The notes beneath the pieces are model-generated. The model was not told where the DNA came from. It worked only from the letters and a program-made list of their open reading frames with translations, and ran no database searches. Below, in pieces: positions 32,757 through 42,200 of a stretch of 64,000 nucleotides of DNA. The position numbers and the translations under genes are program-made. Source of the DNA: Gautieria morchelliformis (taxonomy: Eukaryota > Basidiomycota > Agaricomycetes > Gomphales > Gomphaceae); contig WHVA01000101.1 in NCBI GenBank assembly GCA_015179125.1, positions 203,377 through 267,376 of the forward strand, written 5' to 3'. How positions within the stretch are numbered: the first letter of the stretch is position 1; every line of letters starts with the position of its first letter.

Positions 32757-33509
32757 TCAAAACAAAGACGCTGCGATTTTATCGCTCGCTTCCTCCTTCT
32801 TCGGTTCAGGACAATTGGACTTGTAATGACCTTTCTTGCCACAACTGTAGCAAGTGATCTCGGAAAGTTGCATTTTGATCTTCTTGTTCTTGACATCTTG
32901 TGCAGAATAGATAGGTCCTGAGAGTTCTACGACGTGTTCGTGGGCATTTTGTCGCACCTCCTCATTCAAAAGACGGGTGATGACATTTGGAAGTGTGAGT
33001 TCATTCGGGGGCAGGTTGTCAAGCGTGACGATGAGCGTGGAATACGAATCTGGTAGTCCAGCTGTGAGTGCAAGAATGATGTCTTCATCGATAATCGTAA
33101 CTCCAGCAGCGTCGAGACGGTACGCGGTATTTTTGACATCGGCAATCCATGAATTCATGACCTGGTCGTCCTGTTTCTTCATATACAGGAATTCGCGGTG
33201 AAGGGCAAGGCGGGTCGCAAATCCGCGAGCGCGATGGACTTGTTCAAGGTTCTCCCAAATCTCCGTTGGGTAACTGAACCGAGCATGAGGAAGCTGGGAC
33301 GCTTCGATGTGGAGAATGATTTTCGCGTGGGCCACTTGTTGCTTCTTGACATAAGCATGAACGGCCTTAGAGCTGTCAGTGCCCACAGGGCGACGCTCAG
33401 TCCCATCAACTACATCCCAAAGGTCTTTCTCAATGAGCAGGGCCTCCATCATATAATGCCAGTCCACATAATTCTTTTCATTCAGCTTCTCAAACTGAGT
33501 CTCCGGCAT
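32757..33509 (-). CDS. gag: Copia-type Gag of the mini-element (250 aa)
   Basis: Intact ORF from ATG 33509. The N-terminus (FEKLNEKNYVDWHYMMEALL) and middle (residues about 5-200) match the copia gag polypeptide pattern (DUF4219/UBN2 type), followed by a CCHC knuckle CYSCGKKGHYKSNCP at residues about 220-234 and a short charged tail. It would form particles and package RNA. No protease, integrase or RT is present. An open gag between nearly identical LTRs suggests recent activity in trans. The protein is clearly different from Gag of CopD. Confidence 0.9.
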   Translation of the reverse strand: MPETQFEKLNEKNYVDWHYMMEALLIEKDLWDVVDGTERRPVGTDSSKAVHAYVKKQQVAHAKIILHIEASQLPHARFSYPTEIWENLEQVHRARGFATRLALHREFLYMKKQDDQVMNSWIADVKNTAYRLDAAGVTIIDEDIILALTAGLPDSYSTLIVTLDNLPPNELTLPNVITRLLNEEVRQNAHEHVVELSGPIYSAQDVKNKKIKMQLSEITCYSCGKKGHYKSNCPEPKKEEASDKIAASLF

Positions 33510-33522
33510 GATTGCAAGTGAT

Positions 33523-33713
33523 TTGAGCTTTCAATAGGCTCAACAACGGTGCACGCTTTCGGCAGGCGTGACTTTCAACAATTGAGCTTTCGGTAGGCTC
33601 AACAACAGTGCACGCTTTCAATAGGCGTGTCTTTCGATGCGTGAGCGCGCTTTCGTTAGGCGCGACGCGCTTTCGGTAGGCACGATTTTCGAGTGTCGAC
33701 TTCGGCCTCGACA
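33523..33713 (-). repeat. Leader array of mini-hairpins with constant loop
   Basis: Six hairpins at 33523-33543, 33552-33570, 33582-33602, 33611-33629, 33646-33664 and 33666-33684 share a 9-nt loop (sense strand CTATTGAAA, CTGCCGAAA, CTACCGAAA or CTAACGAAA) but have different complementary stems (TTGAGC, CACGC, CGCGC, CGTGC types). The last needs a G-U pair that exists only on the gag-sense strand. A seventh hairpin (33694-33713) has another loop. The first four form a 59-bp tandem duplication. Confidence 0.8.
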
Positions 33714-33734
33714 GGCAAGGGGTGTACGCAGTTG

Positions 33735-33849
33735 TGTTAGAGAATCAAGCGCGATGATAGCAGGTCCCAACTGCATAAAGAGCTAGTGTACAACGCGAAC
33801 AAAACTATAAACCGTATGACGTCAACATGACGTCGCTCGCCTTCCAACA
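33735..33849 (-). repeat. Mini-element 5' LTR (115 bp)
   Basis: Read on the minus strand it begins TGTTGGAAGG and ends CTCTAACA; contains TTTATAG as the only TATA-like site. Confidence 0.9.
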
Positions 33850-35624
33850 GTTATTGCCCACAGACCGGTATGTCGAGCTGCGAACAGCGGCGACAAGATG
33901 CTCTAAACGCCTCGCTGAGAAGACAGAGGCGAGAGCAACGGAAGCCGCCGCATTAAACGAGGGCTCACCAGAGCCCGCGAACGTCGCCGTGTCCAGCGAT
34001 GATGACGATGACGTCAGAGCCATCGCCGCAGGGAATGACGGTGCACCCCTGCGCCGGATCGTCGAGCAAGGCGTAGACCTGTCTAAGGTCCTACGAGACC
34101 CGTACCATAGGGACACCATGTTCACAAAGATCATGGCGCACCCGGACGCGCACCCGAGATTCGGGATCCGGGACGGGCTGATCTGGACTAAGAATCAGCT
34201 CAAGAGAGACATCATTGCCGTCCCCCGCTCTGTTCTTCAAGGGGGAAGGAAGCTGATCGAAATCATCATCGATCGGGCACATCAGATAGTCGGCCACTAC
34301 GGCCATCTGAAGACTTCGAACTACGTTCAAAGAGCATATTGGTGGCCGGGCATGAACCCAGACATAGAAGCGTTCTGCACATCGTGCGCGAGGTGTCAGA
34401 TGATGAAAACCAGGCCACAACAGCCCAAGGGCCTACTACACAGCCTACCCATTCCGGATAGGCCGTGGCAGTCGATTGGCATCGACTTCATGGGGCCCCT
34501 GCCCAAATCCAACGACTGTGACTACCTGACGCTAGTCATCGACCGACTAACGTCGCTCGTACACCTCGTGCCAACCACGACGAGCGTGTCAGCCAAGGGA
34601 GTAGCCTGGCTGTTTCTGAAAGAGGTCATCCGACTGCACGGAGTTCCCGACTCCATCATCTCGGACAGAGACTCAAAGTTCACGTCGATCTTCTGGCGTG
34701 AACTCCAGCGACTCATGGGGACTAAGCTCCTCATGTCAACTGCCTTCCATCCACAAACAGATGGAGCCACCGAGCGGGCAAACCGCTCGATCGGCCAGAT
34801 ATTGCGCACGGTCGTCAGAGACGATCAGAAGGATTGGGCAGTGAAATGCCCAATGGTTGAGGTCGCCCTCAACAGCAACATCAGCGCGACCACAGGATTT
34901 GCACCTTTCGAGCTGAACCACGGCTATATGCCACGGATAGACCTCCCCATAGCCATGGACACCCCGTTCAAGGAGGTGGCCCGATTCGCACATCAGGCAA
35001 AATGGAACCTGATGGCGGCACACGATGCAATCATAGAGCATCGAGTGACGCAAATGTTTCACGCAAATAAGAAACATATGGCGAGCGACAGGAAGAGCCA
35101 GAAAGCTAGTCCCGCAGTACATCAGACCATACCGCGTCGTCGAGGCTCACAACGACGCCTCGACGGTGACCCTCGATCTTCCCGACGAACTGAAAAGCCG
35201 TCGCATTTCACCGGTCTTCCATTCCAGCCTCGTGCGGCGATACGAGGTTAACAACGACGAATTGTTCCCTCGTCGCGAGGCCAAGTCATTCTATGACTTC
35301 GGAGCAAATGATGACGAGGAGTGGCTCGTCGACGAGATTATCGCACATCGATGGATAAACTCGACGGACCTGGAGTTCCAGGTCCATTGGACCCTAGGCG
35401 ACGTGACATGGGAACCCATGTCGTCCTGCAAGGACCTCGAAGCCCTAGATAGCTACCTAGAGCTTTGAGGGGTGGGCAAGCCACGCGACCTCCCCAGACG
35501 CCGCTAGACGCGTCTGTCACGTGTAGACCACGTGACGCGCCAGCCACGGCGCGGTTAAATTTTCACCTCGGATCTTTCCGAGGGCGCATCGCTTCTTGGA
35601 AGCAACCACCACCATCATCTACCC

Positions 35625-37199
35625 ATGAAGATGATGCCCCCCAAGGATGGGATGGACGTTGACCCGTCAACATCCACAACGCGAACAACGGCCCCGAGAC
35701 AAGGGGCCGCTGACATTCTCCGTGCTCCGATAGACCAGGAGCACTGGATGATCGTGGGATGGGAGGACGCCCTCACCATCGTCCACCTGGACGATTGCGC
35801 AACGTGCGCCAACTACGCCGCACACCTTAGGGCCGCGACCGGCACCCGCAAGGTCAAGTTGCGGGATGAAGACATCGGCGACGCCGTCGATGCAGCTTGG
35901 GGATGGCTCCCAAGGGGCATCGCGCGTGACGCGCGAGAGGAGCCCCTCCGGGATGTCCACGACCTCAAAAAAGAGGTCAAGGAGCTAGAACGCGCGGTCG
36001 AGGACCGCGACGACGCGCTCGTAACCGAGCGCGCCAGGATCAAGGAACTGGAGCAGCAGCTGAGTGCAGCCCAGCTCCAGGTTACCCTGGTCCACGCTGC
36101 CTCAAAAAGGCCGCGACATGACCCGGCCACGGACCCAGTGTCCGGGCCATCTTCACCTCGCGCGACGGTGCCGTTGCCGGCGCGCGCAACATCGGGGCTA
36201 GCGTCCCGATTGTCGGCGCCGACTCCGACCACGACAACGACGGAAGGGCAGAGTGCACCTTCCGACTCTGCATACGGCGTCCCAGATGGATGGGAGTCCG
36301 TCTCGTCCGTCTGGAAGACGTACGACCCCGAACGGGCACAGCAGCTGGCAGAGCAGCAAAAGCAAAAGCACAAGAAATTGCGCGGCTCCCTCCACACCAT
36401 CAATGGGCTAGCCATTGTGAAGGAAAGCGCAATCAGCGCTTACCTAGTGGCGTCATTGTCGCACACCATCAACGACCCCGCCCTTCAGCGGCGGGTAGCA
36501 CAGGTCGAGGCCCAGTACATCAGGCCTGGCATGGCCCTACCTCCGCCGGCAGGGACAGTTCACCCTCCCTACCTGGGGGAGGGACTGATCATCCCACTGG
36601 GAGATCCACCGATCTCCGAGACGGGCCTCCTACCACGACCAGTAGGAAAGGCCCAACAGCGTCGTACTCAATGGTACGACGTCTGCCCGCTCGACGACCC
36701 ACACTTCGTCGAACTCATAGCGTGGGCAAAGGAAATGCCGCAGCTCGCGCGTACGCGCGAGATGATCGGCATATTCAAACGCATCGAGCGCGAACAACGC
36801 GCTCGCAATCCCAAAAGGGATTGTCTCGTGATAGTGGGAGGTACCCCGCACGACATCGCGGCCATTCTAAAGGGTTGGATACACAACCCTGAAGGAATCC
36901 CCTCCGCCATCCATGACAACGCGGATGGCACCTTCAACCTAGACGACATGGACGTCTGGATGTGGTTGAAGGCCCTTGCACCCCGGGTCAAAGGGGTCGC
37001 ATCACTGCTCAGGGCGAGGCTACTCGACCTCTTCGGCTCGACGGACCAATGGTCGAGCCTCGTCGACGCCAGGGAAGTTGTTTTGGAACCCTTCAAGACT
37101 TTGGTGTTATTGCTAACACTTCAATCTATCAGAACGTGTCGTTTACGAGACTCAAAGAATATTAAACAATGCTGCAGCACAACTCCAGAAATAATTTAA
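35625..37199 (+). CDS. GypB post-pol ORF: coiled-coil protein of unknown function
   Basis: Open 524-codon frame starting 157 bp after the pol stop, same strand. No domain recognised. Visible features: a short Cys pair (DDCATCANY), a strong heptad coiled coil at about residues 108-155 (LKKEVKELERAVEDRDDA), a Ser/Thr/Pro linker (about 160-215), then a mixed helical region with WYDVCPLDDP. GC content and hairpin density match gag and pol, so it belongs to the element rather than to a host gene. The last 30 or so residues (beyond about 37102) come from AT-richer DNA and look like run-on into a junction, so the native C-terminus is probably lost. Position corresponds to where env-like or accessory ORFs lie in other gypsy elements, but nothing suggests an envelope. 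Confidence 0.6.
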   Translation: MKMMPPKDGMDVDPSTSTTRTTAPRQGAADILRAPIDQEHWMIVGWEDALTIVHLDDCATCANYAAHLRAATGTRKVKLRDEDIGDAVDAAWGWLPRGIARDAREEPLRDVHDLKKEVKELERAVEDRDDALVTERARIKELEQQLSAAQLQVTLVHAASKRPRHDPATDPVSGPSSPRATVPLPARATSGLASRLSAPTPTTTTTEGQSAPSDSAYGVPDGWESVSSVWKTYDPERAQQLAEQQKQKHKKLRGSLHTINGLAIVKESAISAYLVASLSHTINDPALQRRVAQVEAQYIRPGMALPPPAGTVHPPYLGEGLIIPLGDPPISETGLLPRPVGKAQQRRTQWYDVCPLDDPHFVELIAWAKEMPQLARTREMIGIFKRIEREQRARNPKRDCLVIVGGTPHDIAAILKGWIHNPEGIPSAIHDNADGTFNLDDMDVWMWLKALAPRVKGVASLLRARLLDLFGSTDQWSSLVDAREVVLEPFKTLVLLLTLQSIRTCRLRDSKNIKQCCSTTPEII

Positions 37200-38617
37200 T
37201 ATTTGTACCTTGGTTGCAATCCGCGTAAAAACTAGTCCAAGTTAATACAGATGGAAGGCAATACGTTTCTCCGCAGCACTGAACAATAAACTAAAAGAAT
37301 GTAGGTTCAAGGACACTATCGGGGTCCAAGCGTATTCCAAAATATAAAGGAATGTACTTAGCAGGCGAGTTTATAAATGGACTGCCCTGATAATCTACCA
37401 GCGCACAGCAATAAAACGAGGGACGAGTTTTGTGAACAAAGCGACTTGTGAAAGTCTCTAATCAGGAAAATCGACTGACTAGATCGTCTCGGGTATTGGA
37501 GTGCGAATGGCAAGACTTTCAATTGACAGACTCACTCTGTAGAATTACACCCGGAGGATTAGTCCAAGTGGCTAAGCAGTAAAGTAACTACTTAACAAGG
37601 AATTAGACACTAAAGTAAGTGAATAACCCTAGCTGGGATTAGCAGCTTAGTAAGATGCAAGTCACACGAGGTCACGTGTAGGATAGAAGATGGGTAGATT
37701 GCTAGAATGATCAAGGAGGTCAGAATGGCCTCCTTTTATATTGTAAAATACACAGGATTATGTAAAATGGGGTTCTTCTATCTATTAGGCGAGTGATGTC
37801 ATAAGTAAATATTTGCACTGCTGAAACACACCCTCGTAACTATTGTGGCGTGTTTGTGCAAAGAAATTGGAAATAGATAGCCAATCACCTTCCCTGGTTT
37901 GCACAGCCTTTCACAGCCTTTCACAGCCTTGCACTGCCCTGCACAGCCCTACACAGCCCTACACAGCCGCTATGACATCAAGGGGCCTATTTGGTGTCGT
38001 AGCGTTGCGTTTGGAGGATCCATTCATCCAATAGGCTTTATCAAACCTGCACCCTAGTTTTGGCTTTGTACATCTTTGTGTGACTTTGTACGCAGCCTTG
38101 CACAGCCATGGTTGCTATGATGCAAGTCATGTGCCAGCTGGGTTTGAATTGCACAGGCTTGTGTAAGCGGTAGAGGACACATTCAGTCTCAGTGGCTGAG
38201 TTTGAGTGAGCCAAGGTACCGGATTTGTAGGTGCTTGAGTGCCTGCAACTCCGAGTTTACGGTTCGTGGGAAGCTCCGGTCGGAGTTTGAAACTGAGCGG
38301 CTGTGGCAGAGTTGTGGACGTGCGTGGGTTCATAACTCTGCCTGACAGAATAAGGAGTTTTTGAGCCAGGGAAGCCAAGTTAAATGGTGAAAAAATAAGA
38401 GGAAATTTAAGGGATATTTGAATAGAGTTCTCCCAACAATAGCCACGTGTATTAGCTACTATCAGCTGGGAAAACAGGGTTTTAGAGCGATTTTAATCCT
38501 TTTTTCGCGAGGCTTTTCATTAGCAACGGTTCCCACACAGAAGTGCTGACGCCTCAGAGCACCACCCTGCGGCTCTCAATCACGGGCCCATTCCCTGTGG
38601 AGGGCCGAGCCGGCCCC
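37103..38617. other. AT-richer spacer, no gene recognised
   Basis: Starts TGTTATTGC, which could be an LTR edge, but I found no matching other end or duplication. Holds CAATATAAAAGG on the minus strand near 37737, a 10-bp tandem repeat (37901-37970), and a long imperfect inverted repeat (GCCTATTTGG ... CCAATAGGC, about 37985-38035). Short frames here are not convincing. Confidence 0.5.
37901..37970 (+). repeat. 10-bp tandem repeat, seven units
   Basis: Units of (G/T/A)CACAGCC(C/T)T in exact 10-bp phase; a related pair occurs near 38092-38108. Confidence 0.9.
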
Positions 38618-38785
38618 TGTTGGGTGCATTTATGCTCCTGCACCAAAATCAAGCATAATATGTTCAATTAACTGGTGTTCCAATTCTTTCTCACATTGTT
38701 CTTGTACCATGCATTCATTTCTCTGATTATTTTCAAAATTTTGGGCTCACTCCCTATCTCTCCATTTCATTTTGTTATTCCTATT
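38618..38785 (+). repeat. Copia LTR fragment (first 168 bp)
   Basis: TGTTGGGTGCATTTATGC start of a copia LTR of the E type, broken off at 38785 by the edge of D2. The rest of this LTR is not found on the other side of D2. Confidence 0.85.
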
Positions 38786-39283
38786 TGTAGAGGACAGGAA
38801 TTATAGGCAGTAGGTATGGGCTTGTTATTCAAAAGAATAGACTAGAAATCAATTCACTCTCTCAGTGAATTTAGTGGTCACTGTAAATATATTATACACT
38901 ACCTAGAAATCAATTCACTACAGAGCATTTCTAGGTCAATAAATGCAAAGACTACTAGACTAATTTACTTGCCTCTCTCAGTGAATTTAGTGGTCACTGA
39001 GAGAGGGGGAAATGTGTTCCACTGCGCATGTACTACTACCCGGCCCTTTAGCGCCCAAGAGCTCGCGCGTCGAAGTCATTTCAGACTCCGCTGGGTGCAG
39101 CCGCCTGTGAAAGTAGGAATAACAAGATGAAATAGAGAGATAAGGAATGAGTGGAAAATTTCGAAAATAACCAGAGAAATGGATGCATAATACAAGAACA
39201 ATGTGAGAAGAAATTGGAAGGCCACACAACAAATTGGATATATTATGCTTGATTTTGGTGCAGGAGCATAAATGCACCCAACA
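38786..39283 (-). repeat. CopD D2 3' LTR (498 bp)
   Basis: Plus-strand ends TGTAGAGGACAGG and CACCCAACA. On the element strand it follows the purine tract TTGAGGGGGCG (39284-39294 region). Confidence 0.95.
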
Positions 39284-39296
39284 CGCCCCCTCAAGC

Positions 39297-42200
39297 TTAA
39301 TATATTCCGATTTGCTCGTTGAGAATCTTCACTCTAGGACTAGGAAGTCCTTTAGTGAGGATATCTGCCAACATTTGTTCGGTTGGCAAATAAACGAGCT
39401 TGGCTTGTTGATTTTTGATTATATCTCGAAGGAAATATAACCTGATGTCGAAATGCTTGGTTCTCGTGTGTTGTTGGGTGCCATACGTGATGGCAATGGC
39501 TGATTGATTGTCTGAATAAACTTGGATGGGTCTGTTCAGTGGTTGGAATATTTCAGAAATAAAATGGCGCATCCAAAGAGCCTCTTTGCCCGCATGGGTC
39601 AGGGCGACGAATTCGGCTTCAGTTGATGAGAGGGCTACTATCGACTGTTTCTGGCAACTCCATGAAACAGTGCCTCCATCAATCTGAAATAAGTATGCCG
39701 AATACGAACGCCTATGACTCTGTGAACCCCAATCCGCATCTGAATACCCCATCAAGCCGTCTTGATTTCTTCCAAGTGTGAGCTTGTAATGCTTCGTGCC
39801 TTTCAAATATTTGAAGACACATTTGACTGCATTCCAGTGTGTGCCACCTGGATTTTCAAGGAATTGCGAGAGTAATGACACCGCAAATGCAATGTCAGGT
39901 CGAGTAGCTACAGCCGCCCACATCAGTGATCCTATAGCTTGCCTGTATGGAAACTTCGACATGGCTTTCTTGCCTCTCTCTGTAGAAGGGCATTGGTCTT
40001 TAGATAATTTTACGGCTGGATCAAGAGGCGTAGCATAAGTCTTTGCATCTTCGAGATTGAATTTCTTGATGATCTTCTCGATGTATGCAGGTTGTGAAAT
40101 TGCAATAGTTTTCTTCTGCCAGTCTCTTTCGATTTTGAGATTCAATAGCCAATGAATCTCGCCTAGATCTTTCATACTGAAGACCTGAGCAAGATCTCGT
40201 TTGACTTCGTCCAGGACTGACTGATTCTCAGCTGTGATGGTGAGATCGTCCACAGCTGTTGCAATGATCACATGCCCCTTTCCGCCACGTCTATAAAATA
40301 CAGCCCCGTCTGTGGCTGACGTAGTGAATCCTAACTTGTGGAATTCACCACTTAGACGTTTGTACCATTCTCTTCCAGATTGCTTGAGGCCGTAGAGTGC
40401 TTTCTTCAAAAGTAGCACTTCGCCTTTGTCTCCTGACTCATATCCATACGGCTGCTTCATGTAAATAGGTTCGGGCAACTTAGCATTGAGGTATGCATAG
40501 TCCACGTCCATTTGATGAATAGGCCAGTCATTCCTAGCAGCAATGGCGCATATGATCCGTAGGGAGGATAACCGAGCAACAGGTGAGTATGTCTCATCAT
40601 AGTCGATTCCAAACTTCTGCGTGAAGCCTTGGGCGACCATTCTCGATTTAGGTACTATTGGTTTCCCTTCTGGATTACGCTTCCAAAGGTAGACCCATTT
40701 GTTGCCGACAATGTTGGCTCCAGGAGGTGGTTTGGTTCTTTCCCACACTCCCTTGTCGATTAGGGCCTCATACTCTTTGTCCATTGATTTCTTCCACATA
40801 GGATTATTCAGAGCTTCGTCTGCATTGCTAGGTTCAATTTGACTCAAATCCGGCGCCTTAATGTTGTTTTGACCGTCGGTTAGAAACGCACTGATGGCAC
40901 ACTCATAGCTACTGATGCCATCAATCTCGGAGGATAATTCTTGGTCGAATAAAACTTCTTCATGGTCCTCAACGTCCTCGTAAGCTAGCGTAGTCGTATG
41001 TGCGCCAGTTTGTCTCTGAGTTTGAGATCTTGTCACGGGACCTGATGGGGCCGGCTGCACTTGTTGTTGACGGATCCTTTCGCTTCTCCTTATCGGTTCA
41101 GCTTCTCTAGGTCTGTCATCAACTCCCTGAATAGGTTGCAGCTTTTCAAGATATTCTTCCGGTGCACTTTCATCAATTTCTTCGATCTTTGCCTCTTCGC
41201 TGACTAAGCGACCGGGCACAGGCACTGATGCCGGAATGGCTTTCTTCTCTTCTTTAGACGTAGGTAGCTTGGATTCCTCAATAGAAATGATTGGGACCTT
41301 TCCCTTCTTCATTTCTGAATCAAAGACAACGTTCCGCTCGACAGAAACTTTGTGCGAGTCAGGCCAATAAACATAATGACCATGGCTCTGCGCAGAAATT
41401 CCTATCCATCGAGCTCTTTTGGCACGAGCTGCCAATTTATCTCCCTGAGTGATTTTAACGTAAATTTCAGTTCCCCACGCGTGAATGTCTTTGAGATTCG
41501 GTTTTTCATGGTGAATCATCTCGTAGGGCGTTTTATCTGGTAGAGCTCTTGTATGCGTCCTGTTCCTAAGATAATTGGCATGCTGTATCGCATAGCCCCA
41601 TAATATCTTAGGAAGGCTTGATTCTAGCAGCATGGCACGAGTTCTCTCAGTGAGGGTTCGGTTCAGGCGTTCCGCAACACCATTGGACTCTGGTGTGTCG
41701 TGTACCGTCAACTGATGCTTCGTGCCTTGTTTGGCTAGATGCTGTTCGAATTCAGAGCTCGTATACTCGCCCCCTCGATCAGAAACAAGTGCCTTGATGT
41801 GCACATTTCTCTGTCGAAGCATTAAAGCCTCGTAGAGCTTGTACTTTGAGAATGCTTCTGATTTGTTCGCCATGAGATAGATCACCGATTCTCTTGAGTA
41901 GTCATCGATAAAGGAGACATAATATGACTTCTTATCGATCGTGAGGTGTCTTGCAGGTCCCCAGACATCAGAATAAATTCTGTCACCGAATTTTGATGTT
42001 CGGTCTCTGGGTTCTCGAGGAAGAGGTTTGCGCGCAATCTTGGCCTGAATACACGCATCACAGACAATTCTATCGCCTGTGGAGCTCAGTTCAATGCCCA
42101 ATATCATGCCATGATTTAATAGATGTTGTAGGGACTTCTGCGAGATGTGCCCCATCTTTTGATGAATTTCCATGGCAGATAAACACATATGGGCTTGAGC

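Larger units (their letters stand above)
32605..33849 (-). mobile_element. Miniature gag-only LTR retrotransposon (1245 bp)
   Basis: Terminal direct repeats of 104 bp (32605-32708) and 115 bp (33735-33849), TG...CA, with the 5-bp duplication GTTAT (32600-32604, 33850-33854). The only gene is an intact copia-type gag on the minus strand, preceded by a hairpin-array leader and followed by a purine-rich stretch (CGAGGAGGTG on the minus strand) right before the 3' LTR. Plants have comparable non-autonomous LTR-gag-LTR elements called TR-GAG. The enzymes must come from elsewhere. Confidence 0.9.
30954..35468 (+). pseudogene. pol: GypB B2 pol: RT, RNase H, integrase, chromodomain-like tail
   Basis: RT with YMDD (about 31722), RNase H (VITDGSKAG near 32170; DHKGLEYFE near 32380), integrase zinc region (HQIVGHYGH, CTSCARCQ, about 34280-34400), catalytic D-D-E (IDFMGP near 34485, SDRDSKF near 34663, DGATERANR near 34760), and a C-terminal chromodomain-like stretch (WLVDEII, VHWTLGDVTWEP, about 35320-35425). 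Two in-frame TGA codons (31524-31526, 32235-32237) each look like a changed CGA in TCGA context. A deletion with frameshift lies near 35095. The gag-only element at 32605-33849 splits it between RNase H and integrase; the frame rejoins exactly after removing it with one GTTAT. Confidence 0.9.
27203..37102 (+). mobile_element. GypB copy B2: Ty3/gypsy element with gag-protease, pol and an extra 3' ORF
   Basis: Colinear with relic B1 but better preserved. Order: leader, gag, CCHC, protease, in-frame TGA, RT, RNase H, integrase, chromodomain-like tail, then a separate sense ORF. Two insertions with clean duplications: a solo copia LTR (28030-28517) and a gag-only LTR element (32605-33849). No matching pair of terminal LTRs recognised: the right edge is taken where base composition changes near 37102. 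Coding DNA shows a striking density of short perfect inverted repeats. Confidence 0.85.

Noticed and set aside
33523..33684. CRISPR-like array
   Set aside because: Repeats are 14-21 bp, variable in the arms, adjacent with no unique spacers, and sit in a eukaryotic retroelement leader.
33523..33713. Hammerhead ribozyme in the mini-element leader, because of repeated CGAAA
   Set aside because: The CUGAUGA core and three-stem arrangement are missing; the pattern is a series of simple hairpins.
37103..37199. Native C-terminus of the GypB post-pol ORF
   Set aside because: Abrupt change to AT-rich sequence beginning TGTTATTGC; more likely a junction, though no LTR pair could be demonstrated.
37566..37600. 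tRNA A-box-like GTGGCTAAGCAG
   Set aside because: No matching B box or cloverleaf.
38127..38378. Minus-strand 83-codon frame in the spacer
   Set aside because: No domain, low-complexity composition and no neighbours suggesting a gene.
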